From contig NZ_BANB01000045.1 of assembly GCF_000964365.1 (NCBI RefSeq), positions 1 through 51,703 of the forward strand: a stretch of DNA of 51,703 nucleotides, given 5' to 3'. A model generated the notes under the pieces. It had not been told where the DNA came from, searched no databases, and saw only the letters and a list, made by a program, of their open reading frames with translations. This DNA comes from Acidisphaera rubrifaciens HS-AP3 (GTDB lineage Bacteria; Pseudomonadota; Alphaproteobacteria; Acetobacterales; Acetobacteraceae). Positions 26,829 through 38,968 of the stretch are shown piece after piece; the stretch's first letter is position 1, and the number at the start of each line of letters is the position of its first letter. The position numbers were made by a program, and so were the translations under genes.

Positions 26829-27746
26829 TCAGACCGGATCCCAGCTGAAGACCTCGCCCGACCGGTCGAGCGGCATGAACGAACTTTGCAGCGCCGGCAG
26901 CGCGCGGGTTGCGATCGTCTCCGGGGTCCAGCCCTCCGCGCTATGGACGCTGCGGATCGGCCGGGGAGAACTGAACAGGAACAATTCGTTCATCCGCGCC
27001 CCGAATACCTGCCCGGTGACGTCCTTCGCGGCGTCGGAGGCGAGGAACACCGCAAGCGGCGCATTCTTGTCGGGCGTCATCTGCTTCAACCGCTCGACCC
27101 GTGCCTTCTGCTCGGGCGTCTCGGCGGGAATGGAGCTTGTCATGCGGCTCCAGGCGAACGGGGCGATGCAGTTCGAACGAACGTTGTAACGCGTCATGTC
27201 AAGGGCGATGGACTTCGACAGTGCCGTGATCCCGAGCTTGGCGGCGGCGTAGTTTGCCTGTCCGAAGTTGCCGATCAGCCCCGACGTGCTGGTCATATGC
27301 ACGAAGGCGCCGGACTCCTGCTTGCGGAACACGTCGGCGGCGGCGCGGCTGACGAAGAATGTCCCGTTCAGGTGCACGTTGATGACGCTCGTCCAGTCCT
27401 CGGGCGTCATCTTGTGGAAGATCGTATCGCGCAGGATGCCGGCATTGTTCACGACGATGTCGACCCGGCCGAAATGGTCGAGCGCGGCGGTCACGATCGA
27501 TCGGGCGGAGGCCCAGTCGGCGACGCTGTCGGTGCTGATGGCCGCCTCGCCGCCGCGCTGCTCGATGATGAGCTTCGTCTGCTGTGCCGGCGTTCCGGAC
27601 TGTCCCTCGCCGCCGAGCGAGGCGCCGATGTCGTTGATCAGGACACGCGCGCCTGCCAGTGCCATCGCGAGAGCGATTTCGCGCCCGATGCCGCCGCCGG
27701 CACCCGTGACGATTGCTACTTTGCCGTGCAGAAGAGACTCGGACAT
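26829..27746 (-). CDS. SDR-family NAD(P)-dependent oxidoreductase (3-hydroxyacyl-CoA dehydrogenase-like)
   Basis: A 305-aa short-chain dehydrogenase that resembles the SDR domain of the peroxisomal multifunctional enzyme type 2. TGAGGGIG is at 14-21, with Asp39 after the second strand. NNAGILRD, MTSTSGLIGNFGQANY and YAAAKLG give the catalytic Ser-Tyr166-Lys170. The insertion GASLGGEGQSGTPAQ and the extended C-terminus, ending SFMPLDRSGEVFSWDPV, fit that group rather than the 250-aa FabG type. It probably oxidises a 3-hydroxyacyl-CoA. It is divergent from the suf operon regulator, 162 bp away. The long frame upstream of ATG 27746 is not coding. Confidence 0.9.
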   Translation of the reverse strand: MSESLLHGKVAIVTGAGGGIGREIALAMALAGARVLINDIGASLGGEGQSGTPAQQTKLIIEQRGGEAAISTDSVADWASARSIVTAALDHFGRVDIVVNNAGILRDTIFHKMTPEDWTSVINVHLNGTFFVSRAAADVFRKQESGAFVHMTSTSGLIGNFGQANYAAAKLGITALSKSIALDMTRYNVRSNCIAPFAWSRMTSSIPAETPEQKARVERLKQMTPDKNAPLAVFLASDAAKDVTGQVFGARMNELFLFSSPRPIRSVHSAEGWTPETIATRALPALQSSFMPLDRSGEVFSWDPV

Positions 27747-27908
27747 CGCGCGTCGGGACCTGATGCTGTTCTGGCCCCAGGCTAGAGCGGTTGCAGCCGG
27801 CGGCATACCCTTGACGCCGGGAGGCAGGTCCGCCATTTCAGAGCCATACCGGACAACGCCGGTCCGCTTTATTGGCGTCCGCTGTGGGTCGGGGAGTTGG
27901 TCGACGTC

Positions 27909-28370
27909 ATGCTGCGCCTTTCCAAGATGACGGACTATGCTGTCGTCGTGCTGGTCCAGCTGGCGGAGGGCCATATGCAGACCTCGCCGGCGATTGCCGC
28001 CGAGACCGGCATCCCTGAGCCGACCGTCGCCAAGGTCCTGAAGGCGCTCGCGGGCCACGGCCTCGTCGCATCGGTCCGCGGTGCGCGGGGGGGGTATCGC
28101 CTTCTTCGTCCGCTGGATGCCGTTCCGGTCGCCGACGTCATCGCCGCCATCGACGGCCCTATCGCGCTCACGGCGTGTGTGGAGGGGTCGACGATGGAAT
28201 GCGGTTCGAGCGGTCTGTGTCCGATGCGGGGCCGTTGGGGTCCCGTGAACGCGGCGATCACGGCAGCTTTGTCCGCGATCACCCTGGCGGACATGCGAGT
28301 GCCATCCCGCCCGAACGTCCACCCGCTGTCCCGTGGGGCGGCTCTCCGCTCCCTGCCTGTCACCGAATAG
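27909..28370 (+). CDS. Rrf2-family regulator of the SUF operon
   Basis: A 153-aa winged-helix protein of the Rrf2/IscR family, most like the SUF-specific regulators found at the head of suf operons in alphaproteobacteria. The helix-turn-helix region spans about residues 25-60 ([18 protein letters not shown]), followed by [11 protein letters not shown]. Three cysteines, Cys90, Cys98 and Cys104, suit an Fe-S cluster; spacing is Cx7Cx5C against Cx5Cx5C in E. coli IscR. It likely senses cluster supply and represses or tunes sufB-sufA. ATG 27909 is chosen (GGGGAG 12 nt upstream); TTG 27897 lacks a suitable site. sufB begins 11 nt after its stop. Confidence 0.88.
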   Translation: MLRLSKMTDYAVVVLVQLAEGHMQTSPAIAAETGIPEPTVAKVLKALAGHGLVASVRGARGGYRLLRPLDAVPVADVIAAIDGPIALTACVEGSTMECGSSGLCPMRGRWGPVNAAITAALSAITLADMRVPSRPNVHPLSRGAALRSLPVTE

Positions 28371-28381
28371 GGTTAGTGCGT

Positions 28382-29859
<1,478 letters not shown>

Positions 29860-29863
<4 letters not shown>

Positions 29864-30621
29864 CAGCCATGCTGACCATTCGTGACCTGCACGCGGAGAT
29901 CGAGGACAAGCCCATCCTGCGCGGCGTCAGTCTGACGGTCCCCGCTGGCGAGGTGCATGCCATCATGGGGCCCAACGGCTCCGGGAAGTCGACGCTTTCC
30001 TATGTTCTGTCCGGTCGCGACGACTACGCGGTCACCGGCGGTGAAGTACTGTTCGACGGGCGTGATCTTCTGGCGATGGAGCCGGAGGAGCGGGCGGTTG
30101 CCGGGCTTTTCCTGGCCTTCCAGGCGCCGGTCGAGTTGCCGGGCGTGGGCAATGCCAATTTCTTGCGAACCGCGCTGAACGCACAGCGACGGGCGCGCGG
30201 TGAGGCCGAGATCGACGCAGTGCGGTTTCTGAAGCTTGCCCGCGAGGCCGCGCGGCGCCTTGCCATGCCGGAAGACATGCTTAAGCGCAACGTCAACGTT
30301 GGCTTCTCCGGCGGCGAGAAGAAGCGCAATGAAATGCTGCAGATGGTGCTTTTGCAGCCGCGCTTCGCCATCCTCGATGAGACTGACAGCGGGCTGGATA
30401 TCGACGCGCTCAAGATCGTCGCCGACGGCGTGAACGGGCTTCGCGCACCGGGCTTTTCCGCCCTGGTCATCACGCATCATCAGCGTCTGCTCGAACTTAT
30501 TGTTCCCGATCGGGTGCATGTTCTGGTGCGCGGCCAGATCGTCCGAAGTGGCGGCCCGGATCTCGCACGCGAACTGGAAGTGTCGGGCTATGGCGCGGTG
30601 ATACGCGAGGCGGCAGCGTGA
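29860..30621 (+). CDS. sufC: Fe-S cluster assembly ATPase SufC
   Basis: A 253-aa ABC-type ATPase of the SufBC2D scaffold. Walker A is GPNGSGKST, the signature motif [12 protein letters not shown], Walker [14 protein letters not shown], and the switch His lies in [10 protein letters not shown]. It energises conformational change during cluster assembly. ATG 29860 overlaps the sufB stop; ATG 29869 is the alternative. Its stop overlaps the GTG start of sufD by 4 bp. Confidence 0.97.
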
Positions 30622-31877
30622 GCGCGACGCTCGAACAGGCCGGCTCGCGCGCACTGGCGCACTTTCAAGCCGTGCGCGACCGCTTGCCGGGCTGTCCAGA
30701 TGCGCGTGTTGCCGCCGCCGAGGTATTCCGCTCCCGTGGACTGCCGAGCAGACGTGACGAGGCATGGCGCTATACGTCGTTGCGCGACCTCGGCGCCACG
30801 TCCTTCGCCGCGCCGGAGGCGGAAGTCTCGCCCGACGCGGCTGCCGAATGGATCAGCTTGACGCGAGGGCTGCCTCGCATCGTCTTCGTCAATGGAAGAC
30901 TGCGTCCGGAACTGTCGTCGCTTCCGGCGGCGATCTCCCTCGGATCGTTCGAGGTGTCGGCGCCGAAGGATGCGACGGCGGCTGCGCTGCCGTTTGTGGC
31001 ATTGAATACTATGTTCGCCGAGGACGGGATGGTGATCACGGTCGATCCCGATATCGAGTGTGGGCCGGTCGTTCTTCTTGCTCTCACGGTCGGCGGGAAC
31101 GTCGACATGCCGGCGGTGTGTCTGCGTCATCGTATCGCGCTTCGATCCGGTGCGCGCCTGACGCTTGTAGAGGTCGCGGCGGGAAGCGGGCGCTATTTTG
31201 CGAATTGCGTGATGGAAGCGGAGGTGGCGGACGGCGCCAAGCTGTCGCATGTCCGCATACAGCGGGAGTCGATCGACGCCACTACGCTCAGCACGTTGTT
31301 CGTGGATGCGAGCGCAGGGGCGACTTACGACAGTTTCACGCTTGCACTTGGCGGGAAGCTTGCGCGCGCGGAGGTGCATGCCCGACTGGCTGGCCCCGGT
31401 GCGACGGTGCATTTGAATGCCGCACAGCTGCTGGCCGGTAGTCAGCATGCGGACGTAACGACGGTTGTCTCGCACGACGCGCCGGCCTGTGCGTCGCGAC
31501 AGACGGTGAAGAACATCCTTGCCGACCGCGCTCACGGTGTCTTCCAGGGCAAGATCGAGGTCGCCCGCGCGGCTCAGAAAACGGACGGCTATCAGATGAA
31601 TCAAGCGCTGCTGCTATCGCCGGAGGCGGAAATCGACAGTAAGCCCGAGCTTGAGATCTTTGCCGATGATGTGAAGTGCAGCCACGGCGCCACCGTGGGG
31701 GAGTTGGACGGCGACCAGATCTTCTATCTTCGTAGCCGTGGAGTGCCCGAACGGGATGCACGAACGTTGCTGATCCGTGCGTTCCTTGCCGAGTCGCTCG
31801 CAGATATCGAGGACGCCGAGGCCCGGCGTATGGCGGAGGACGCCCTTGAGGGCAGTTGGGAGAAGCTGGGACGATGA
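30618..31877 (+). CDS. sufD: Fe-S cluster assembly protein SufD
   Basis: A 419-aa paralogue of SufB that forms the heterodimeric half of the scaffold and helps acquire iron. Typical stretches are RDEAWRYTSLRDLG near the N-terminus, then QTVKNILADRAHGVFQGKI, QKTDGYQMNQALLLSPEAEI, and DVKCSHGATVGELD with the C-terminal SRGVPERDARTLLIRAFL. The start is GTG 30618, inside the GTGA overlap with the sufC stop, and its stop overlaps the sufS start by ATGA. Length and motifs are normal. Confidence 0.96.
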   Translation: MSATLEQAGSRALAHFQAVRDRLPGCPDARVAAAEVFRSRGLPSRRDEAWRYTSLRDLGATSFAAPEAEVSPDAAAEWISLTRGLPRIVFVNGRLRPELSSLPAAISLGSFEVSAPKDATAAALPFVALNTMFAEDGMVITVDPDIECGPVVLLALTVGGNVDMPAVCLRHRIALRSGARLTLVEVAAGSGRYFANCVMEAEVADGAKLSHVRIQRESIDATTLSTLFVDASAGATYDSFTLALGGKLARAEVHARLAGPGATVHLNAAQLLAGSQHADVTTVVSHDAPACASRQTVKNILADRAHGVFQGKIEVARAAQKTDGYQMNQALLLSPEAEIDSKPELEIFADDVKCSHGATVGELDGDQIFYLRSRGVPERDARTLLIRAFLAESLADIEDAEARRMAEDALEGSWEKLGR

Positions 31878-33118
31878 ATTCCATCACCAGGCCGGACTCG
31901 CTGGACGTGGCCGGGATAAGATCAGCGTTTCCGATACTCGCCCAATCGGTGCGGGGAAAGCCGCTCGTTTTTCTCGATAGCGCCGCTTCCGCGCAGAAGC
32001 CGCGTGTCGTCATCGACGCGTTGTGCCGCGCAATGGAGACACAGTACGCGAACGTCCATCGCGGGCTGCACTGGATGAGCGAGCGGACGACCGAGGCGTA
32101 CGAGGAAACGCGCGACGCCGTTGCCGGCCTGCTGAATGCGGCCGACCGGCATGAGATCATCTTCACGCGCAACAGCACGGAAGCCATCAATCTGGTTGCC
32201 CACAGCTATGGGCGCGGCCTGCTGAAGGCCGGCGACGCAGTCGTGATCAGCGAGATGGAGCATCATTCGAACATCGTCCCGTGGCAGATGCTGCGTGACG
32301 ATCATGGCGTGGAGCTGCGGGTCATCCCGGTTTCCGACGTTGGCGAGCTTGACCTTGATGCTTTCGACGCGTGCCTGGCGGATGGGCGCGTCCGCCTGGT
32401 GGCGGTAACCCATATGAGCAACGTCCTCGGCACCTATACGCCGGCGGGCGAGATCGTCACGCGGGCGCATGCGGCGGGTGCGCTCGTGCTTCTCGACGGT
32501 TCGCAGGCGATCGTCCACCGTCGCGTTGATGTCCAGACGATCGGCTGCGATTTCTATGTCTTCACCGGTCATAAGCTGTACGGCCCCACCGGGATTGGCG
32601 TCCTTTGGGGGCGGCGCGGATTGCTCGAGCGCATGCCGCCGTTTCTGGGTGGTGGCGACATGATCTCTTCGGTGACGATGGAGCGATCCACATGGGCGGA
32701 AGTGCCGCATAAATTCGAGGCCGGAACACCAGCGATTCTGGAGGCGATCGGACTTAAAGCCGCGATCGGATTTGTCGAGGACGTCGGGTACGAGGCAATC
32801 GGGCGTCACGAGCAGGCCTTGACCCAGCACGCTCTCGCTCGCCTTGACGAGATTGAGGGACTACACATCATTGGAGCAGCACCTGATCGCGGTGGCGTGA
32901 TTTCGTTCGTCATGGACGGTGCCCACGCGCACGACGTCGCGACGTTGTTGGATCGGCAGGGCATCGCGGTGCGGGCCGGTCATCATTGCGCGGAACCGCT
33001 GATGCAGCGGTTCGGGATCGACAGCACGGCACGGGCAAGTTTTGGTGTCTATACCTCTCTCGAAGAGGTCGACGTGTTGGCGGACACGCTCGCGCGGGTT
33101 CGAGAGTTCTTCAAATGA
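31874..33118 (+). CDS. sufS: group II cysteine desulfurase SufS
   Basis: A 414-aa PLP enzyme that takes sulfur from cysteine, forms a persulfide and passes it to SufU for cluster building. The PLP lysine is in FTGHKLYGPTGIG, and the active-site cysteine in RAGHHCAEPLMQRFG, as in class II desulfurases. MEHHSNIVPWQ is the standard PLP-site segment. ATG 31874 overlaps the sufD stop, and its own stop overlaps the sufU start. The partner in this operon is a SufU-type protein rather than SufE, which fits the gene order. Confidence 0.97.
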   Translation: MNSITRPDSLDVAGIRSAFPILAQSVRGKPLVFLDSAASAQKPRVVIDALCRAMETQYANVHRGLHWMSERTTEAYEETRDAVAGLLNAADRHEIIFTRNSTEAINLVAHSYGRGLLKAGDAVVISEMEHHSNIVPWQMLRDDHGVELRVIPVSDVGELDLDAFDACLADGRVRLVAVTHMSNVLGTYTPAGEIVTRAHAAGALVLLDGSQAIVHRRVDVQTIGCDFYVFTGHKLYGPTGIGVLWGRRGLLERMPPFLGGGDMISSVTMERSTWAEVPHKFEAGTPAILEAIGLKAAIGFVEDVGYEAIGRHEQALTQHALARLDEIEGLHIIGAAPDRGGVISFVMDGAHAHDVATLLDRQGIAVRAGHHCAEPLMQRFGIDSTARASFGVYTSLEEVDVLADTLARVREFFK

Positions 33119-33588
33119 TGTTCGAAGATCTCCGTGATCTGTATCAGGAAGTGATTCTTGATCGTGGGCGGCATCCACGCAATGGGTCCAGGTTGGCCGC
33201 CTTTGACGTGCGGGCGAAGGGCGATAACCCGATGTGCGGCGATCGTGTCGAGGTGTTCGTCGCCTGGGACGATGCCGGCAAGGTGGCCAAGGTCGGTTTT
33301 GAGGCGCGCGGTTGCGCGATCAGCGTTGCGTCGGCGGACCTGATGGCTGACAGCGTGGCCGGCTTGAGTGCGGCCGAGGTGCGGGACTTGGCGGGATATT
33401 TTGCGACCCTCGCCCGAAAAGGCAGCGCAGACGATATACCCGCCCGGTTCGCGGCGGCCATTGAGGGGCTGAGGGCGCTCGCGGGCGTCCACGAATATCC
33501 GTCTCGGGTGAAGTGCGCGACCTTGCCATGGCATGCGCTTGTCGCGGCGCTTGATGGAGCAGGGGAGGCGAGCAGTGAGCGCGACTGA
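33115..33588 (+). CDS. sufU: SufU-type sulfur-transfer/scaffold protein
   Basis: A 157-aa protein of the SufU/IscU-like family. The zinc-binding ligands of SufU are all present: Cys41 and Asp43 (NPMCGDRVEV), Cys67 (ARGCAIS) and Cys135 (VKCATLPW). The zinc form accepts persulfide sulfur from SufS by ligand swapping, and a scaffold role has also been proposed for the family. ATG 33115 overlaps the sufS stop (ATGA). Its 3' end overlaps the next gene by 14 nt, and the strong Shine-Dalgarno sequence of that gene lies inside sufU. Confidence 0.93.
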   Translation: MMFEDLRDLYQEVILDRGRHPRNGSRLAAFDVRAKGDNPMCGDRVEVFVAWDDAGKVAKVGFEARGCAISVASADLMADSVAGLSAAEVRDLAGYFATLARKGSADDIPARFAAAIEGLRALAGVHEYPSRVKCATLPWHALVAALDGAGEASSERD

Positions 33589-33937
33589 AGGAGCATTGCC
33601 GGGAACCTGGACACCGGACGGATCGGAGCCGCCGCGTGTCAGCGACGATGACATCATTGCGGCGATCGCGACCGTCTACGACCCGGAAATCCCGGTCAAC
33701 ATCTATGAGCTGGGGCTCATATACGCGATCGATATTTATGACGACGGGAAGGTGAAGGTCGAGATGACCCTTACTGCGCCGGCTTGTCCGAGTGCGCAGG
33801 AACTGCCCGAGCAGGTGCGCGATGCCGTTCTGTTGGTGCCGGGCGTGGCCGACGTCGAGGTCGAAACGGTCTGGGATCCTCCGTGGGATCCCAGCAGGAT
33901 GACGGATGAGGCCCGGTTGCAGCTGAACATGTTCTAG
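33575..33937 (+). CDS. SufT-like DUF59 (MIP18 family) Fe-S maturation protein
   Basis: A ~120-aa DUF59 protein, the domain of SufT and eukaryotic CIA2/MIP18, which helps deliver Fe-S clusters to target proteins. The diagnostic DPEIPVNIYELGLIY (36-50) and TAPACPSAQ with Cys71 are intact, and VETVWDPPWDPSRM is the usual C-terminal block. The frame is open from 33533, but GTG 33575 has GGGGAGG about 6 nt upstream and gives the family-like N-terminus. It overlaps sufU by 14 nt and is followed 28 bp on by sufA. Confidence 0.9.
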   Translation: MSATEGALPGTWTPDGSEPPRVSDDDIIAAIATVYDPEIPVNIYELGLIYAIDIYDDGKVKVEMTLTAPACPSAQELPEQVRDAVLLVPGVADVEVETVWDPPWDPSRMTDEARLQLNMF

Positions 33938-33965
33938 AGAGACCATCGGTAACGGAGAGCATACA

Positions 33966-34331
33966 ATGAGCGCGACGACACAGCCCCGGCGGACACGCTC
34001 GCTTCCACCGCTGATGACGTTGAGCGACACGGCGGCGGAGCGCCTGCGGCGGATTTACGACAGCGCCATGGATGGGCGTCTGTTGAGGATTGCCGTTTCC
34101 ACGAAAGGCTGCTCCGGCTTGTCTTATGACATGAGCTGGGTCGATGCGGCAGCGCCGACCGACGAGATCGTCGAGGATCGCGGGGTAAAGCTTTTGGTCG
34201 ATCGTAAAGCCAGTCTGTTTCTGATCGGCACGGTGATGGACTATCGCGACGGCAAGCTCGAATCAGGCTTCACTTTCAGCAACCCGAACGAGAAGGGCCG
34301 CTGCGGCTGCGGCGAGAGCTTTCACGTCTAA
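33966..34331 (+). CDS. sufA: A-type Fe-S carrier protein (SufA/IscA/HesB)
   Basis: A 121-aa A-type carrier that accepts a cluster from SufBC2D and hands it to apoproteins. The three ligand cysteines are present: Cys49 in STKGCSGLSY, and Cys113/Cys115 in [10 protein letters not shown] at the C-terminus. A GGAGA site lies 8 nt before ATG 33966. It is the last gene of the suf operon. Its TAA overlaps by 3 nt the stop of the convergent RNA methyltransferase, and there is no room for a clear terminator between them. Confidence 0.95.
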   Translation: MSATTQPRRTRSLPPLMTLSDTAAERLRRIYDSAMDGRLLRIAVSTKGCSGLSYDMSWVDAAAPTDEIVEDRGVKLLVDRKASLFLIGTVMDYRDGKLESGFTFSNPNEKGRCGCGESFHV

Positions 34332-35656
34332 CGGGCGGATCGACCCCTCGCGAAGACGATCACCGATTCCAGATCGGCCGACCACACGAATTGATCGATC
34401 GGCGTGGCGCGGAGCACGGTGAAGCCGGCAACATGCAACGTCTGGGCGTCGGTTGCCAATGCCGCAGGATTGCAGCTCACGTAGATGATCAGCCCGACGG
34501 ATGATGCGGCGAGTGCGGCGATCTGTGCCGGGGCGCCGAGCCATGGAGGATCGACGACCGCCGCCGCATAGCCCTCCAGCTCACGTCCGGCGACGGGCTG
34601 GCGCGAAAGATCGCGATGATGTCCCTTGATGCGCCCGGGCAAGGCGTGATGGGCCGCATCCCTCAAGGCGGCGATGGCCGGTCCATTACCTTCATAGGCA
34701 TCGACGATGCCATACGCTGCGAGCGGGAAGGTGAATGTTCCGCATCCGGCAAAGAGATCGAGGAAGCGTGCCCGTTTCGGCAGTGGTGACGGCAACGCAT
34801 CCAGGACTGCCTGCACCAGATGACGTTCCCCGTCTCGGCTTGCCTGAAGGAAGCTCCCCGGCGGCGGCGTAACTTTGACGCCGCCGAACCGGACAAAGGG
34901 CGCAGCGAGCGAGATGAGCAGCGTCGGTTCCGCGTTTCCGACAGCGTAGTGAATTCTGCACGCGCCGACGCCTGTCCCGAAGGAAAGCAGTCGCTCGCTA
35001 TCCTTGCGGGTCAACGCGGCTTGAAGCCGGAACAGGATATCAGGTCCGTTGTCCAGCAAATTGATGTGGACCGAGCCGGGATAACGGCCGCCCGAAAGTG
35101 ACGGCAGCAGGCGGCGGAGCGGGTCGAGCAGCGCTCGGAGAGCGTCGTGCAGAATCACGCAGTCGCGAATGTTGACCACGTCACGGCCTCGGGCGACGTG
35201 GAAGCCAAGAGCCACATCCGCGCCGGACGGCGCATAAGCGAGGTCGACACGCCGGCGCGTATTCGTGGGGGTCGCGATAACGGGCGCGATGGGAGCGTCA
35301 GAATAGCCCGCCCGGCTCAACGCCTCATGCAGTCGTTCAGCCTTCCAGCGCAGGTAGGACGGCTCTGCCCAATGCTGCAGCCTGCACCCGCCGCACGCAT
35401 GCGCGTGCGGGCAGGGTGGGTCCACGCGATCCGGACTCTGGCTTTCAACCCGGACCAGCGTAGCCCGTGTCAGTTTGCCGCCGCTGCCGATAGGGACGGC
35501 GGTAACATACTCACCCGGCAGGGTGCCCGGCACGCAGACGAGTGTGCCATCGGGCAGACGTCCCAGTCCGTCCCCCTGATGTCCGACCCGGTCGATCCTG
35601 ACCGCGATCGGAGCGACGTCAGGCGCCGCCGAAAGCCGAGAGGCCGGTCTGCGCAC
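34328..35656 (-). CDS. TrmA/RlmD/RumA-family RNA m5U methyltransferase
   Basis: A 442-aa SAM-dependent class I methyltransferase that makes 5-methyluridine in rRNA or tRNA. An N-terminal TRAM-like domain ([17 protein letters not shown]) is followed by [4Fe-4S]-type cysteines Cys82, Cys88 and Cys91 ([10 protein letters not shown]), with a fourth in IRDCVIL. SAM motif I reads [16 protein letters not shown], and the catalytic cysteine lies in YVSCNPAAL. It probably acts on 23S rRNA (RlmC or RlmD type), though TrmA cannot be excluded. The start is GTG 35656, inside the 3' end of the glutaryl-CoA dehydrogenase gene (38-nt overlap). It meets the suf operon tail to tail, and its own cluster would depend on that system. 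Confidence 0.93.
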   Translation of the reverse strand: MRRPASRLSAAPDVAPIAVRIDRVGHQGDGLGRLPDGTLVCVPGTLPGEYVTAVPIGSGGKLTRATLVRVESQSPDRVDPPCPHAHACGGCRLQHWAEPSYLRWKAERLHEALSRAGYSDAPIAPVIATPTNTRRRVDLAYAPSGADVALGFHVARGRDVVNIRDCVILHDALRALLDPLRRLLPSLSGGRYPGSVHINLLDNGPDILFRLQAALTRKDSERLLSFGTGVGACRIHYAVGNAEPTLLISLAAPFVRFGGVKVTPPPGSFLQASRDGERHLVQAVLDALPSPLPKRARFLDLFAGCGTFTFPLAAYGIVDAYEGNGPAIAALRDAAHHALPGRIKGHHRDLSRQPVAGRELEGYAAAVVDPPWLGAPAQIAALAASSVGLIIYVSCNPAALATDAQTLHVAGFTVLRATPIDQFVWSADLESVIVFARGRSAR

Positions 35657-36835
35657 GGCCGAGAATCAGCGCATGAACGTCGTGGGTGCCTTCGTATGTG
35701 TTGACGGCTTCCAGATTCATGACATGCCGGATGACGTGGTATTCGTCCGCGATGCCGTTCCCGCCGTGCATGTCACGGGCGGTGCGGGCGATATCCAGCG
35801 CCTTGCCACACGAATTGCGTTTGCAAAGGCTGATCATCTCCGGTGCCGCGTCGTGCGCGTCCATCAGTCGGCCGAGCCGCAGCACGGCATGCAGCGCGAG
35901 GGTGATTTCCGTCTGCATGTCCGCGAGCTTCTTCTGAATAAGTTGGGTCGCCGCCAGCGGCCGGCCGAACATCATGCGCTGCATCGTGTAATCGCGTGCC
36001 GCATTCCAGCAGAACTCCGCCGCCCCGATGGCGCCCCAGGAGATCCCGTAGCGGGCGTTGTTGAGGCACGAGAATGGCCCGCGGAGCCCGCGGACATGCG
36101 GCAGCATGTTCGCATCCGGCACGAATACGTCGCTCATCATGATCATGCCGGTTGCACTGGCGCGGAGCGCGAACTTACCCTCGATGTGCGGGGAGGACAG
36201 GCCCTTCATGCCGCGATCGAGGATGAAGCCACGAATGTCGCCGGCATCGTCCTTGGCCCATACCACGAAGACATCCGCGATCGGCGAATTGGTTATCCAG
36301 GTCTTGGAACCGTTCAGCAGATAACCGCCGTCCACCTTGCGGGCCCGCGTACGCATCGACGACGGATCAGAGCCGGCATCAGGCTCAGTCAGCCCGAAAC
36401 AGCCGACGGCTTCACCGCTGCGCAGACGAGGCAGATACGTGCTCTTCTGCTCCTCGGATCCGAACGCGTAGATCGGATACATCACGAGGCTCGACTGCAC
36501 CGAGAAGGCGCTGCGGTAACCGCTATCGACGCGCTCGACCTCGCGCGCGATGAGGCCGTAGCTGACGTAGTTGACGCCCGCGCAGCCATAGCCTTGCAGG
36601 GTCGCGCCGAGAAAGCCGAGCTCGCCCATCTCGGTCATGATCGAGCGATCGAACGTCGCGTGCCGGTTCGCTTCGAGGATGCGGGGGAACAACCGTTCCT
36701 GGCAGTAGGCATGGGCCGCATCGCGTATCGCGCGCTCGTCTTCCGTGAGCTCATTCTCAAGGCGTAGCGGGTCGCGCCAATCGAATGCGGTGAAGCCGCT
36801 GAGGCGCGAAGCCGCGGCCGGACGGTCGATCTGGT

Positions 36836-36839
<4 letters not shown>
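35619..36839 (-). CDS. gcdH: glutaryl-CoA dehydrogenase
   Basis: A 406-aa FAD acyl-CoA dehydrogenase that oxidatively decarboxylates glutaryl-CoA to crotonyl-CoA in lysine, tryptophan or aromatic catabolism. It shows [54 protein letters not shown] and the FAD/catalytic end [17 protein letters not shown]. The Glu of YEGT is the expected catalytic base. The active-site Arg and the EPDAGSDP stretch match the glutaryl-CoA branch. ATG 36839 has GGGGGAG 10 nt upstream and overlaps the helicase stop by 4 bp. Placement between a helicase and an RNA methyltransferase is unexpected for a catabolic gene. Confidence 0.93.
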
Positions 36840-38587
<1,748 letters not shown>

Positions 38588-38704
38588 AATCGTGTCTTCT
38601 CAAGGGTTGGCAGTCGGTGAGGGGCGCCTGTTCGCGGCAGTCTGCACCGGCTTAACGGTGCAATTATCCGTGCGGTCCGTGCTCGCGCCGGAATCCCCAT
38701 GGGG

Positions 38705-38732
38705 ATATCAAGTCTGGCGGCACGAAAGTCAA
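38705..38732 (-). promoter_or_regulatory. putative promoter and leader of the helicase operon
   Basis: On the minus strand, TTGACT (38732-38727), a 16-bp spacer and TGATAT (38710-38705) form a good sigma-70 type promoter. Transcription would start near 38698, giving a leader of about 110 nt before TTG 38587. The leader contains a hairpin with a perfect 7-bp stem TGCACCG/CGGTGCA around a 6-nt loop. Long leaders are common on cold-shock helicase genes; regulation is an inference. Confidence 0.55.
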
Positions 38733-38805
38733 GGTTTCGCAATTACTTGCGGTCTCACCGCCTGGCCGGCCGGAGCTTCAGCCCGCCGCCCGCCCGGACC
38801 ACGGT

Positions 38806-38823
38806 CTGTGAAGGCCTTCACAG
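38806..38823. repeat. 18-bp perfect palindrome in the helicase-GT2 intergenic region
   Basis: CTGTGAAGGCCTTCACAG reads the same on both strands. It lies between the helicase promoter and the orphan terminator. It could be a dimeric regulator's operator, or it could form a stem in a transcript of the plus strand. No copy was noticed elsewhere in the window, though both strands were only scanned by eye. Confidence 0.6.
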
Positions 38824-38829
38824 CGCGTC

Positions 38830-38952
38830 AATCGAGCTTCCGCCATAGTGGCTTTGTCGGCTGGCGTTGCCCCAACACCCGCTAGCCGTCTGGGCATTGC
38901 CCATGTCACCCGGACCTGCACTCGGCCTGGCCTTCGTGCCAGGCCTTTTTTT
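38830..38952 (+). ncRNA. candidate small RNA ending at an orphan terminator
   Basis: No plus-strand gene ends near here: sufA, 4.6 kb upstream, is the last one, and minus-strand genes lie between. Yet a strong plus-strand intrinsic terminator ends at 38952. The simplest reading is a short transcript that starts somewhere in 38735-38870. I see no clear promoter and no match to tmRNA, 6S, RNase P or SRP RNA, so the 5' end given is only a guess. Confidence 0.35.
38924..38952 (+). terminator. strong intrinsic terminator without an upstream gene
   Basis: GGCCTGGC (38924-38931) pairs perfectly with GCCAGGCC (38938-38945) around CTTCGT, followed by seven T residues. On the minus strand there is no T tract after the stem, so it acts on plus-strand transcripts only. 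Confidence 0.85.
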
Positions 38953-38968
38953 GTGCGATGCCGACCCT

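Noticed and set aside
27747-27908. Operator and promoter for the suf operon (TTGACG near 27810; CGGAC/GTCCG repeat)
   Set aside because: The -10 is poor and the repeat short; too weak to list as a feature without start mapping.
38697-38706. Palindrome CCCCATGGGG
   Set aside because: Short and likely by chance in this GC-rich region; it lies around the expected helicase transcription start, so it was not listed separately.
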